Shown here: positions 1-7,598 of the stretch, one piece after another
Numbering within the stretch: the first letter of the stretch is position 1
Layout: each line of letters opens with the position of its first letter
Source: Rhizobacter sp. OV335
GTDB lineage: Bacteria; Pseudomonadota; Gammaproteobacteria; Burkholderiales; Burkholderiaceae_C
Assembly (NCBI RefSeq): GCF_900142965.1
Contig: NZ_FRCQ01000017.1
Span: 38,716 to 102,715 of the forward strand
Reading direction: 5' to 3'
DNA length: 64,000 nucleotides
Translations under genes and position numbers: made by a program
The notes under the pieces: generated by a model
Seen by the model: the letters and a program-made list of their open reading frames with translations, nothing else
The model's database searches: none
Told to the model about the DNA's origin: nothing

Positions 1-120
1 GGCGTAGGCGTAGGCGTAGGCGTAGGCGTAGGCGGAGTGGGCGTCGGCGGAGTGGGCGTCGGCGGAGTGGGCGTCGGCGGAGTAGGCGTCGGCGGAGTAG
101 GCGTCGGCGGAGTAGGCGTC
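1..120. repeat. Tandem minisatellite coding for Pro-Thr repeats
   Basis: Five copies of the hexamer GGCGTA (1-30) are followed by six copies of a 15-base unit (31-120): three as GGCGGAGTGGGCGTC, then three as GGCGGAGTAGGCGTC. Read on the minus strand in frame with the gene starting at 728, the hexamer gives Thr-Pro and the 15-mer gives Pro-Thr-Pro-Thr-Pro. All unit lengths are multiples of three, so copy-number change would keep the frame. The array continues past the left edge. Confidence 0.95.
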
Positions 121-728
121 GGATCTGGCGGCGTCGGCGTGGGCGTCGGCTCGGGGGGAGTCGGGGTCGGGGTCGGCTCCGGCGGCGTCGGCACCGGTGT
201 CGGCTGAGGCGGTGTCGGCGTTTCCAGCCAGCCGCCCGGCGGCGGCGTGATCGGGTTGCCGCGTTCGTCGATATAGATCGGCCGGTCGAGGATGGCCGTG
301 CCCTTGGGCACCAGCAGCGGCGGCCCCTGCCAGAACGAACGGCCGTCGTCGGAGACCACCACGCGCGGCTGGTACTCCATGCCCGGCGGGGCGCCATCCG
401 GCACGCCGCCCGGGTAGCCGGTGGCATCGTTGATGGCACGCTCGATCTGGTCGCCGCGGCCTTGCAGCGCGTCGATGCCCGGCCGCACGCCGGCCTCCAG
501 GCCATCGATCAATTGCCCGACCGGCCCGCGCGTCACCGGCGACGGGTTGAACATGTTCAGCAAGCGCAGGGATTCGATCAGCGTCTGGAAAGCGTCATTC
601 GCCTTGTAGGCGTCATTGACCTTCATCGCCTGGTCGTACTTCTCCTTCGCGTTGTCGTACTTTTCCTTCAGTTCCTTGTATTGCTGGTACTTCTCAGCAG
701 TCCACTCGATGCCGCCCATGATCCCCAT
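1..728 (-). CDS. Pro-Thr repeat protein, partial at window edge; possible exporter substrate
   Basis: An uninterrupted minus-strand frame runs from ATG at 728 to the window edge (242 codons, no stop). GGGAG lies 7 bases upstream of this ATG, which favours it over nearby ATGs. The first 60 or so residues are charged and helical (MGIMGGIEWTAEKYQQYKEL...), likely a coiled coil. A Gly/Pro-rich region follows, with a segment reading DDGRSFWQGPPLLVPKGTAI, and then a long Thr-Pro/Pro-Thr-Pro tract. No signal peptide is visible, as expected for a type I secretion substrate, whose signal would lie at the C-terminus outside the window. The gene is 77 bases downstream of the modifying enzyme on the same strand and is probably the last gene of the cassette. 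I do not recognise a family. A role as substrate is inferred from position and composition only. Confidence 0.75.
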   Translation of the reverse strand, partial: MGIMGGIEWTAEKYQQYKELKEKYDNAKEKYDQAMKVNDAYKANDAFQTLIESLRLLNMFNPSPVTRGPVGQLIDGLEAGVRPGIDALQGRGDQIERAINDATGYPGGVPDGAPPGMEYQPRVVVSDDGRSFWQGPPLLVPKGTAILDRPIYIDERGNPITPPPGGWLETPTPPQPTPVPTPPEPTPTPTPPEPTPTPTPPDPTPTPPTPTPPTPTPPTPTPPTPTPPTPTPPTPTPTPTPT

Positions 729-805
729 GACCCATCTCCCTGGCTATTGATCGATTGATTGATTGATCGGCGTACTGCTTGCGCCTGCAGAAACTTCCGA
801 AACGT

Positions 806-3427
806 TCAGCGGGGGTAGTCCCCGGAGAACGCGTTCGTCACCTTGAAATTCGTGAAGCTGAGCCCGATCGAGACCTCCAGGCTCTCGACGCAATGCCACC
901 AGCCCACCGGAATGAACAGCGCATCGCCCGGCCCGATCTCCACCTCGATCGGCCGCGCGCTCTTCATCAGCGGGTGCCGCTGTGCATCGAAATCCGGAAA
1001 CGCCGCGGCACTGAACACGCCCACGTCGTTGTAGAGCTGCGGCGTCTGCAGCGCCGGGATCAGCGTCACCTTCTTGCGCCCGTAGACCTGGATCAGCATG
1101 TTGTTGGTCAGGTCGTGGTGCAGCGGCGTGAACGTGCCCTTGGGCCCGAACCACAGGAACTGGCCATTGCCCGGCGCTTTCGCGTCGCGGTAGTCCTGCG
1201 CGAAGTCGCCCGTGTCGGCGAACAGCGGCCCCAGCCCGGCCAGGCTGTTCTTCATGTTGTTGGCCGTCATGTAGAAGTCGTTCGACGCATCGACCGAGCG
1301 CACCTTGCGGACGAACTCGGCCATCGTCATGCGCGCCTTGTGCTGCCCGGAATTGCGCTCGTACAGCGGATCGTTCTCGCGGCCGTGCTGCACCTCGATC
1401 TCGGTGCTGCCGACCTTCTCGGCAAAGTACTCCGGTGTCCACAGCGAGCGTGCCGCCCAGTGGTCAATGCCGCCGGTCAGCAGCACCGGCAGGTGCTTGC
1501 TGTAGTACTCGCGAACGAACACGTCGAAGGCCGGCGCCGCGCGGCGTTCAACGGCGGTGGCGTAGCGCTCGTCCAGCGCCGCCAGCGTGTCGCAGGTCTT
1601 CAGCAGCCAGTTGCGCTTGTTCAGCGTCTTGAAGATCTCGCGGCCGGCTTCGACATACGGATCCGCCTGCGCATGCGCCAGCTCCACCGCGGATTCGATG
1701 TCCGCAAAGCCGTTCTGGCGCAGGATGCCCTGCAGCGTCGAGGCCTCGCTGCCCTTCATCAGGTTCGAAGCCACCCACTGGCGCCAGCTCGGCGGCAGTG
1801 CCGACACCGGCTTGGCACTCGCGAGCCGCGCCTTCGCACGCTCCATCACCAGGTGGTTGAACCAGGTTTCGAGCTGGCCCAGCCAGTACGCCTGCTTGTC
1901 GGTGCTGCCGTTGCGCTGCAGGCCGGCCAGCAGGTTCAGGTAGAACGTGGTCGCGTAGTGCTGCACCATCAGCCGGTTCACCTTGCGGCCCGACTGCTGC
2001 TCGTAGGCGCGCATCACACGCTCGGCCAGGTCGGGCGAGCTCAGGCACAGCGGCGAGAAATCCTGGTGCAGGTCGCCGCGCTTGCAGTTGCCGAAATCGA
2101 TGACGCCGAGCAGCCGCTCCTGCGCGGCATCGAGCAGCAGGTTGCCGCCGTGCAGGTCGAAGTGGCCGAGCACCAGCTGCTTCGCCGGCACCTTCAGGTT
2201 GCGGTGGTTGCGCACCACCTCGGGCACCAGCTTGCGCAGCACCGGGTGCTCGCTGCCCGCGAGCTGGGTCTCGATCAGGTCGGCCGACAGCTCCCACGAG
2301 GGCGCGAAGCTCAGCCCGGCGCGCTCGATCTCGACGGCAGGCACCGCATGCAGCGCGAGCATGAAGGCGGCCAGCTGCGCGGCCAGCGCGTCCTTCTTCG
2401 CGTCGGTCAGCTTGGCCCAGGCGTTGCGATCGAAACCGGTGCCATCCAGCTTCGGGTAGCGCGCCAGTGCCACCGGCCGGCTGTGCAGCTCGATCTTCGG
2501 CACCTGCACCGCGACGCGCGCGCGAATGAAATCGGTGATGCGCTGCTCCACCTGGATGCCGGTGGCGCCGCGGTGCGCGCGCGGAAACTTGACGATGTGG
2601 TCGCCATCGATCTCGGCGACGATGCTCTCGTGCGTGTTCGGGAACACCTTCACGCTGCCCGGCAGCGAATTCGGGAAGCAGGCCCGCCAGGCGGCGCGCA
2701 CCGCGCCCTCGTCGCCGTCGCCGAGCACCGGGGCCTGGGCCAGCGCGTCGGGCGAGCCCTCGTCGGCGGTGCGGTCGCTGCACAGGTACATCGAGCGCTG
2801 CGCATAGGTCGGATCGTCGTCCGATTGCTGCGACAGCAGCTGCGTCTGCCCGTACACCGATTGCACGAAGCGCAGCTGCTCGGCCTGCTGCTGCGCGTTG
2901 CCGTGCGCCTCGAAGACGAGCGTGTCGCTGAGCGCCGCGCAGTGGTTCACGACCTCCTTCCAGCGCTTCACCCACAGCGAGATGTTCAGGATGAAGCAGA
3001 CGTCCACCCGCTCGCCGAACACGAAGCTGTTCAGCAGCGACAGGTCGTCCTTGTCGAGGTCGAAGGCGTAGAAGTGGACGTTGTGGGTGCCGTTGGCCGC
3101 CTTGATCGCGTTGGCGCCGTTGATGCAGCGCGTGTTGAAGTCGACGCCGACCCCGAACCGGATCGCGCCCGACAGGTGGTGCAGCAGCCCGCCGTTCGAG
3201 CAGCCGATGTCGAGCACGCGCTTGCCGCTGAAGTCGTACGGGATCTTGGCGACCCGCTTGGCCGAATCGCGCTGGCCCTGGAAGCTCTCGCCGCCGATCG
3301 AGACGGTGTGGTAGCCGGCGATCAGGCCGCGGCTGTCGAACCAGGTCTTGTTGGACTTGCTGGCGTCCAGGATCTGCAGCACGGCGCTGGTGGTCTCGTC
3401 GTGCGCGGGGGCCTTGATGCTGCTCAT
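806..3427 (-). CDS. Trifunctional methyltransferase / APH-like kinase / JmjC (cupin-8) oxygenase
   Basis: The protein has 873 residues. Residues 1-215 are a SAM-dependent methyltransferase (motif I VLDIGCSNGG at 71-80). Residues 250-530 have an aminoglycoside-phosphotransferase/kinase-like fold, with the Brenner motif HFDLHGGN at 422-429 and IDFG at 443-446, so the catalytic Asp424 and metal-binding Asp444 are present. Residues 540-625 form a helical linker (SWRQWVASNLMKG) like that found before bacterial cupin-8 domains. Residues 630-870 are a JmjC-like domain with H770-x-D772, distal His845 (VGWWHCVES) and Lys785/786 near the expected 2-oxoglutarate site. All three active sites look intact, implying a methylase, a phosphotransferase and an Fe(II)/2-oxoglutarate hydroxylase in one chain. 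The start ATG at 3427 overlaps the TGA of the upstream lipoprotein gene (ATGA), indicating translational coupling. The substrate is unknown; an exported protein is likely from context. Confidence 0.85.
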   Translation of the reverse strand: MSSIKAPAHDETTSAVLQILDASKSNKTWFDSRGLIAGYHTVSIGGESFQGQRDSAKRVAKIPYDFSGKRVLDIGCSNGGLLHHLSGAIRFGVGVDFNTRCINGANAIKAANGTHNVHFYAFDLDKDDLSLLNSFVFGERVDVCFILNISLWVKRWKEVVNHCAALSDTLVFEAHGNAQQQAEQLRFVQSVYGQTQLLSQQSDDDPTYAQRSMYLCSDRTADEGSPDALAQAPVLGDGDEGAVRAAWRACFPNSLPGSVKVFPNTHESIVAEIDGDHIVKFPRAHRGATGIQVEQRITDFIRARVAVQVPKIELHSRPVALARYPKLDGTGFDRNAWAKLTDAKKDALAAQLAAFMLALHAVPAVEIERAGLSFAPSWELSADLIETQLAGSEHPVLRKLVPEVVRNHRNLKVPAKQLVLGHFDLHGGNLLLDAAQERLLGVIDFGNCKRGDLHQDFSPLCLSSPDLAERVMRAYEQQSGRKVNRLMVQHYATTFYLNLLAGLQRNGSTDKQAYWLGQLETWFNHLVMERAKARLASAKPVSALPPSWRQWVASNLMKGSEASTLQGILRQNGFADIESAVELAHAQADPYVEAGREIFKTLNKRNWLLKTCDTLAALDERYATAVERRAAPAFDVFVREYYSKHLPVLLTGGIDHWAARSLWTPEYFAEKVGSTEIEVQHGRENDPLYERNSGQHKARMTMAEFVRKVRSVDASNDFYMTANNMKNSLAGLGPLFADTGDFAQDYRDAKAPGNGQFLWFGPKGTFTPLHHDLTNNMLIQVYGRKKVTLIPALQTPQLYNDVGVFSAAAFPDFDAQRHPLMKSARPIEVEIGPGDALFIPVGWWHCVESLEVSIGLSFTNFKVTNAFSGDYPR

Positions 3428-3813
3428 GCGGGTACCTTGCTGACGAGGATCTCGTTGCCCTGGACGACGGCCTTCAGCCCGTGGCGCTGCGCGATCTGCG
3501 CGAGCACCTGGTCCCAGGGCGCGGCGTAGTGGGCCTCGACGGTGCCGCCGATGCCGGGCGCGAGGCGCAGCGTCTTGCCGGCCGCATCGGCCACGATGCC
3601 GAGCAGCACGCGCAGGTCGACCTGGGCAAAGTCGAGGCGCAGCGGGCGGGCTTCGCGTGCGGTGGCAGGCGTGGCCGGGGCAGGCGTGGCGGCCGACTCG
3701 GAAGCGGGCAGGGCGCAAGCCGCCAGCGGCGCGCCCAGCAGCGCGGCGGCCAGCACCAGCGTCGCGGTGCGAAGGGCGCGGACGATCGGGCCGCGGCAGG
3801 TCGTGGTGAGCAT
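3424..3813 (-). CDS. Small lipoprotein with secretin-type STN domain
   Basis: The protein has 129 residues. The N-terminus has a basic stretch, a hydrophobic segment (ATLVLAAALLGAPLAAC) and a lipobox LAAC with the lipidated Cys at 33. After an Ala/Pro linker, residues 55-125 match the short N-terminal (STN/N0) domain of secretins and TonB-dependent transducers: LDFAQVDLRVLLGIVADAAG, later PWDQVLAQIAQRHGLKAV. It carries only this domain and no barrel or secretin channel. It starts one base after the HlyD-type adaptor stop and overlaps the next gene by four bases, so it belongs to the same operon. It probably sits at a membrane facing the periplasm, perhaps as an accessory of the exporter. Such a component is not part of the standard three-part type I machine. 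Confidence 0.8.
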   Translation of the reverse strand: MLTTTCRGPIVRALRTATLVLAAALLGAPLAACALPASESAATPAPATPATAREARPLRLDFAQVDLRVLLGIVADAAGKTLRLAPGIGGTVEAHYAAPWDQVLAQIAQRHGLKAVVQGNEILVSKVPA

Positions 3814-3814
3814 C

Positions 3815-5221
3815 TCAGCGTTCCCCCATGCTTTCGCTGAGCGCGGTCTGGACCGGGCTCAGCAGGTAGTCGATGACGCGGCGCCGGCCGGTCTTGATCT
3901 CGGCCGTGACGTTCATGCCCGGGCTCAGGTGGATGCGCTTGCCGTCGACCTGGATCGAGTCCTGCCGCAGGCTCAGCGTGGCCGGGAAGATCGCGCCTTT
4001 CTTCTCGTCGTTCACCGCATCGGCGGTCACGCTGCGCACCGTCGCGTCGACGGTGCCGTAGCGGGTGAACGGAAAGGTCTCCAGCTTCACCGCCGCCAGC
4101 TGGCCGGCGTTGACGAAGCCGATGTCCTTGTTGTCGACCACCACCTCGGCGGTGACCTGCGCATCGCGCGGCACGATCACCATCAGCACCTGGGCCGGCG
4201 TGACCACGCCGCCCTCGGTGTGCACCGCCACCTGCTGCACCGTGCCGCCGACCGGGGCGGACAGCTGCGTCAGCCGCGTGCGCTGCTCGGTCTTGCTGCG
4301 CTCCTGGGCCAGCTGCTCGCGCTTCGATCCGGCCTGCGCCTGCCGGTCGCTCAGCGTGCGCTGCGTTTCGGCCAGGTAGGCCTGGCGCCCGCTGTCGCTC
4401 TCGGCCAGTGCCGCCTGCGCCTCGGTCAGCCGGGCCTGCTGGGTGGCCAGGTCGCGCTCCAGCTCGATGCGTTCGCGGGTGCGGTCCTGCTCGGCATGCG
4501 CCCCCATGAAGCCCTGGGCCGTCAGGCTCTTGAAATCGGCCTCGCGACGCCGCGCGATCGGCAGCGTCGCCTCCAGCTTGGCGATGGTCTCGCGCACGGT
4601 GGCGAGTTCGGCCTTGCGGCGCGTCTGCTCGGCATGCAGCCGGCTCAGCCGGGCGGTGATGTCGGCCCACTCGGCGTGCAGTTGCGCGCCGTCGCGTGGC
4701 GACAGGCCCGGTGGCGCCACCGGCTGCTGGCGGCCGCCCTGCAGCGCCTGCAGCAGCGCGGTCGTGCGGCGCTCCTCGGACAGCATCGCGCTCAACTGCT
4801 CGGCCACGCTCGCACCGTCGGCCGCGGCGGCGGTGGCGTCCAGCTCGACCAGCACCTGGCCGGCCTGCACCACGTCGCCATCCTTCACCAGCACGCGCTT
4901 GACCACGCTGGTCTCGAGCGGCTGCAGCGTCTTCGTGCGCTCGCTGACGACGATGCGCCCCGGCGCCACCGCGACGATGTCGACCTCGCCGAGGATGGCC
5001 CAGGCGAGCGCGATCGTGAACAGCGCGCAGATCACCCAGGCGGTGCGTCGCGGTGCCGGGTGCAGCGGTGTCTCCTGCAGGCTCAGTGCCGCTGGCAGGA
5101 AGGCGGCTTCGTCGGCCAGCCGGCGCGGGCCGGCCAGCTCGTCGCGGCGCTCCCAGGCGGCGCGGAACACCGCGCGGTAGTGGCGCAGCAGGTCGAGCAG
5201 CGGGTGGCTCGACCGGCTCAC
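3815..5221 (-). CDS. HlyD-family periplasmic adaptor of type I secretion
   Basis: The protein has 468 residues from a GTG start at 5221 that overlaps the TGA of the ABC transporter gene. A short cytoplasmic N-terminus precedes one membrane helix (about residues 61-78, AWVICALFTIALAWAILG). A beta-barrel/lipoyl half-motif follows (VKRVLVKDGDVVQAGQVLVELDA), then a long coiled-coil hairpin rich in Arg, Glu and Gln (about 110-300), the second lipoyl half (APVGGTVQQVAVHTEGGVV) and the C-terminal RTX-family signature region ending SPGMNVTAEIKTGRRRVIDYLLSP. This is the expected architecture and length for HlyD. It would link the inner-membrane ABC protein to a TolC-like outer-membrane channel, which is not encoded in this window. 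Confidence 0.95.
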   Translation of the reverse strand: MSRSSHPLLDLLRHYRAVFRAAWERRDELAGPRRLADEAAFLPAALSLQETPLHPAPRRTAWVICALFTIALAWAILGEVDIVAVAPGRIVVSERTKTLQPLETSVVKRVLVKDGDVVQAGQVLVELDATAAAADGASVAEQLSAMLSEERRTTALLQALQGGRQQPVAPPGLSPRDGAQLHAEWADITARLSRLHAEQTRRKAELATVRETIAKLEATLPIARRREADFKSLTAQGFMGAHAEQDRTRERIELERDLATQQARLTEAQAALAESDSGRQAYLAETQRTLSDRQAQAGSKREQLAQERSKTEQRTRLTQLSAPVGGTVQQVAVHTEGGVVTPAQVLMVIVPRDAQVTAEVVVDNKDIGFVNAGQLAAVKLETFPFTRYGTVDATVRSVTADAVNDEKKGAIFPATLSLRQDSIQVDGKRIHLSPGMNVTAEIKTGRRRVIDYLLSPVQTALSESMGER

Positions 5222-7494
5222 GAGGCCACCACCCCTTCGGGCACGCCCGACTGCATCGCCCACAGCCCGGCGTACAGCCCGCGCGGCCGGCGCAGCAGCT
5301 CGTCGTGCGTGCCTTGCTCGACGATGCGTCCCTTGTCCATCGCGACGATGCGGGTGGCGCGGCGCACGCTGCTGAGCCGGTGCGCGATCACGATCACGGT
5401 GCGGCCGCGGCAGATGTCGGCCATGTTGCGCTGCAGGATGGCCTCGCTCTCGTAGTCGAGTGCGCTGGTGGCCTCGTCGAGGATCAGCACGCGCGGGTTG
5501 CCGAACAGTGCGCGCGCGATCGCGATGCGCTGGCGCTGCCCGCCGGACAGCCCGGCGCCCTGTTCGCCGACCTGCGTGTCGTAGCCCTCGGGCAGTTCGC
5601 TGACGAATTCGTGCGCGCCGGCCAGCCGGGCCGCCCGCATCACCTGCTCGATCGGCGCCGCCGGGTCGGTGATCGCGATGTTCTCGCGCACGCTGCGGCT
5701 GAACAGCAGGTTGTCCTGCAGCACCACGCCGATCTGGCGGCGCAGCTGCGCCGCGTCGATCAGGCTGATGTCGATGCCGTCCACCAGCACGCGCCCCTGC
5801 TCGGGCGTGTACAGGCGCTGCACCAGCTTGGTCAGCGTGCTCTTGCCGGACCCGCTGCGCCCGACGATGCCGATCACCTCGCCGGGGCGCACCTCCAGGC
5901 TCAACGCCTGCAGCACCGGCGGCGCCTCGGCGCGATAGCGGAAACTGACCTGGTCGAACTGGATGCGGCCCTTCAGCGGCGGCAGCTGCGCGGCATTGGC
6001 CGGCGGCACCTCGGTGCGGGTGTTCAGGATGTCGCCGAGCCGCGCCACCGAGATGCCGGTCTGCTGGAAATCGGTCCAGAGCTGGGCGATCCGCATGATC
6101 GGTTGCGCGACGCGCTGCGCGAACATGTTGAACGCGACGAACTGGCCGACGCTCAGCTCCTGGTCCATCACGAGGCGCGCGCCGTACCAGAGCGTCGCGG
6201 CCGTCACCAGCTTGCCGATCAGGCCGATGCCTTCGTGGCCGTAGCTGGCCAGCGTGCTGGTGCGAAAGCTCGCCGACACGTAGGCGGCCAGCTGGTCGTC
6301 CCAGCGCCGCGCGATGCTCGGTTCGAGTGCGCTCGCCTTGACGGTCTGGATGCCGCTGATCGTCTCGACCAGCAGCGACTGGTTCTCGGCGCCGCGCGCG
6401 AATTTCTCGTTCAGGCGGGCGCGCAGCACCGGCACCAGCATCAGGCTGAGGCCGATGTAGAGCGGCAGGCTGACCAGCACGATCAGCGTCAGCGGCACGC
6501 TGTAGAGCAGCATCACCGCGATGAAGATCACCGAGAACAGCACGTCGAGCACCAACGTCAGCGCATTGCCGGTCAGGAAGCTGCGGATGTTCTCCAGCTC
6601 GCGCACGCGTGCCACCGACTGGCCGACGCGGCGCGCCTGGAAGTAGGCGAGCGGCAGCTGCAGCAGGTGGCGGAACAGGCGCGCGCCGAGCTCGACGTCG
6701 ATGCGGCTGGTGGTGTGGCTGAACAGGTAGGTGCGCAGCAGCGACAGCACGCTCTCGAACACCACGATGACGACCAGGCCGACCACCAGCACGTTGAGCG
6801 TCGAGACGCCGCGGTGCACCAGCACCTTGTCCATCACGACCTGGAAGAACAGGGGGCTGACGAGCGCGAACAGCTGCAGGAACAGCGACACCAGCAACAC
6901 CTCGCCGAGCAGCCGCCGGTGCTTCACGAGGCTGGGCACGAACCAGCTGAAATCGAACTGGGCGAGGGCGCCGGCCAGCGAGGCGCGGCTGGTGACGAGG
7001 ATCAGCGCGCCATCCCAGCGTCCGGCGAACACGCCGAGCGGCTCGATCACCGGACGGCCGCCCGGGATGTCGGCGCCTGGATCCTGGTAGAGCACGCGCT
7101 GGCCGTCGCATTGCGCGAGCACCACCACCTTGCGGCCGCCGGACCCGTCGTCCAGCAGCGCGAGCGCCGGCAGCGGGGCGAGGTTCAGGCGCTCGGGGCT
7201 GCTGCGGCTGAGCCGCGCCTTCAGGCCCAGCTGTTGCGCTGCCAGCAGCAGGTCGGTGACGTCGGGCGCGTGGCCGGGTTGCCAGCCGAGCTGGTGCGCG
7301 AGCTGGGCCGGATCGGCGGCCACATGGTGGAGGCGGGCCACCAGGCACAAGGCCTGCAGGCCGCTGGCGGGACCGGGCGTGGGCGGGGGCAAGGCGTCGC
7401 CATCACCCGGCGGTTGCGGCGAGGGAGGCGCCGCGTCCACGGCAAGCGTCGATTCGGGGCGCGGCTGCGCCCCGGGTACTGCCTGGCTGGACAT
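5218..7494 (-). CDS. HlyB-family type I secretion ABC transporter with C39-like domain
   Basis: The protein has 758 residues. It reads colinearly with HlyB: an N-terminal C39-peptidase-like domain (about 35-165), a six-helix exporter domain (FDFSWFVPSLVKHRR then SPLFFQVVMDKVLVHRG) and a C-terminal nucleotide-binding domain with Walker A GRSGSGKST near residue 545, signature LSGGQRQRIAIARALFG near 648 and Walker B VLILDEATSALD. The N-terminal domain lacks the DCG-type catalytic Cys motif and so resembles the non-proteolytic C39-like domain that docks RTX-type substrates. A leader-cleaving function is therefore unlikely. The start at 7494 is preferred because a strong AGGGAGA ribosome site precedes it; a start at 7545 would add 17 residues. 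It is the first gene of the minus-strand cassette. Confidence 0.95.
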   Translation of the reverse strand: MSSQAVPGAQPRPESTLAVDAAPPSPQPPGDGDALPPPTPGPASGLQALCLVARLHHVAADPAQLAHQLGWQPGHAPDVTDLLLAAQQLGLKARLSRSSPERLNLAPLPALALLDDGSGGRKVVVLAQCDGQRVLYQDPGADIPGGRPVIEPLGVFAGRWDGALILVTSRASLAGALAQFDFSWFVPSLVKHRRLLGEVLLVSLFLQLFALVSPLFFQVVMDKVLVHRGVSTLNVLVVGLVVIVVFESVLSLLRTYLFSHTTSRIDVELGARLFRHLLQLPLAYFQARRVGQSVARVRELENIRSFLTGNALTLVLDVLFSVIFIAVMLLYSVPLTLIVLVSLPLYIGLSLMLVPVLRARLNEKFARGAENQSLLVETISGIQTVKASALEPSIARRWDDQLAAYVSASFRTSTLASYGHEGIGLIGKLVTAATLWYGARLVMDQELSVGQFVAFNMFAQRVAQPIMRIAQLWTDFQQTGISVARLGDILNTRTEVPPANAAQLPPLKGRIQFDQVSFRYRAEAPPVLQALSLEVRPGEVIGIVGRSGSGKSTLTKLVQRLYTPEQGRVLVDGIDISLIDAAQLRRQIGVVLQDNLLFSRSVRENIAITDPAAPIEQVMRAARLAGAHEFVSELPEGYDTQVGEQGAGLSGGQRQRIAIARALFGNPRVLILDEATSALDYESEAILQRNMADICRGRTVIVIAHRLSSVRRATRIVAMDKGRIVEQGTHDELLRRPRGLYAGLWAMQSGVPEGVVAS

Positions 7495-7536
7495 CGCTTC
7501 TCCCTGCCCATTCGTTTTTGTGTCGGATGATTTTGC

Positions 7537-7598
7537 ATGACACATCCAAAAATGAAAGGGATCGGACTAGGGGGAAGCCCTGTATCCAGATGTGTCAT
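7537..7598. promoter_or_regulatory. 10-base inverted repeat in the divergent promoter region
   Basis: ATGACACATC at 7537-7546 and its exact complement GATGTGTCAT at 7589-7598 lie between the exporter cassette and the divergent TPR-GGDEF gene, in the most AT-rich stretch nearby. The 42-base spacing would suit two half-sites bound by a looping or tetrameric regulator, or a coincidental pair. No regulator gene is adjacent. Confidence 0.4.

Noticed and set aside
1-120. CRISPR-like regular repeat at the left edge
   Set aside because: Units are contiguous without spacers and lie in frame within a coding sequence.
749-768. GATC(GATT)3GATC tetranucleotide run between the fusion enzyme and the Pro-Thr gene, possible phase-variable tract
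   Set aside because: Only three units; too short to expect frequent slippage.
779-3529. Long plus-strand open frames opposite the fusion enzyme, and similar kilobase-long antisense frames elsewhere (for example opposite the exporter, dnaK and rpoD)
   Set aside because: They are the expected shadows of high-GC genes: Arg/Ala/His/Gln-rich, without domains, and opposite convincing genes.
3428-3718. In-frame 97-residue N-terminal extension of the fusion enzyme
   Set aside because: It overlaps the STN lipoprotein gene in another frame and has no domain similarity; the ATGA junction at 3424-3427 gives a better start.
5218-7494. Reading the exporter as a leader-cleaving C39 peptidase (bacteriocin type)
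   Set aside because: The N-terminal domain lacks the DCG catalytic Cys motif and aligns with the inactive HlyB-type domain.
7535-7548. Sigma-54-like TTGGATGTGTCATGCA on the minus strand upstream of the exporter
   Set aside because: GG and GC are separated by 9 bases, not the required 10, and the rest of the consensus is poor.
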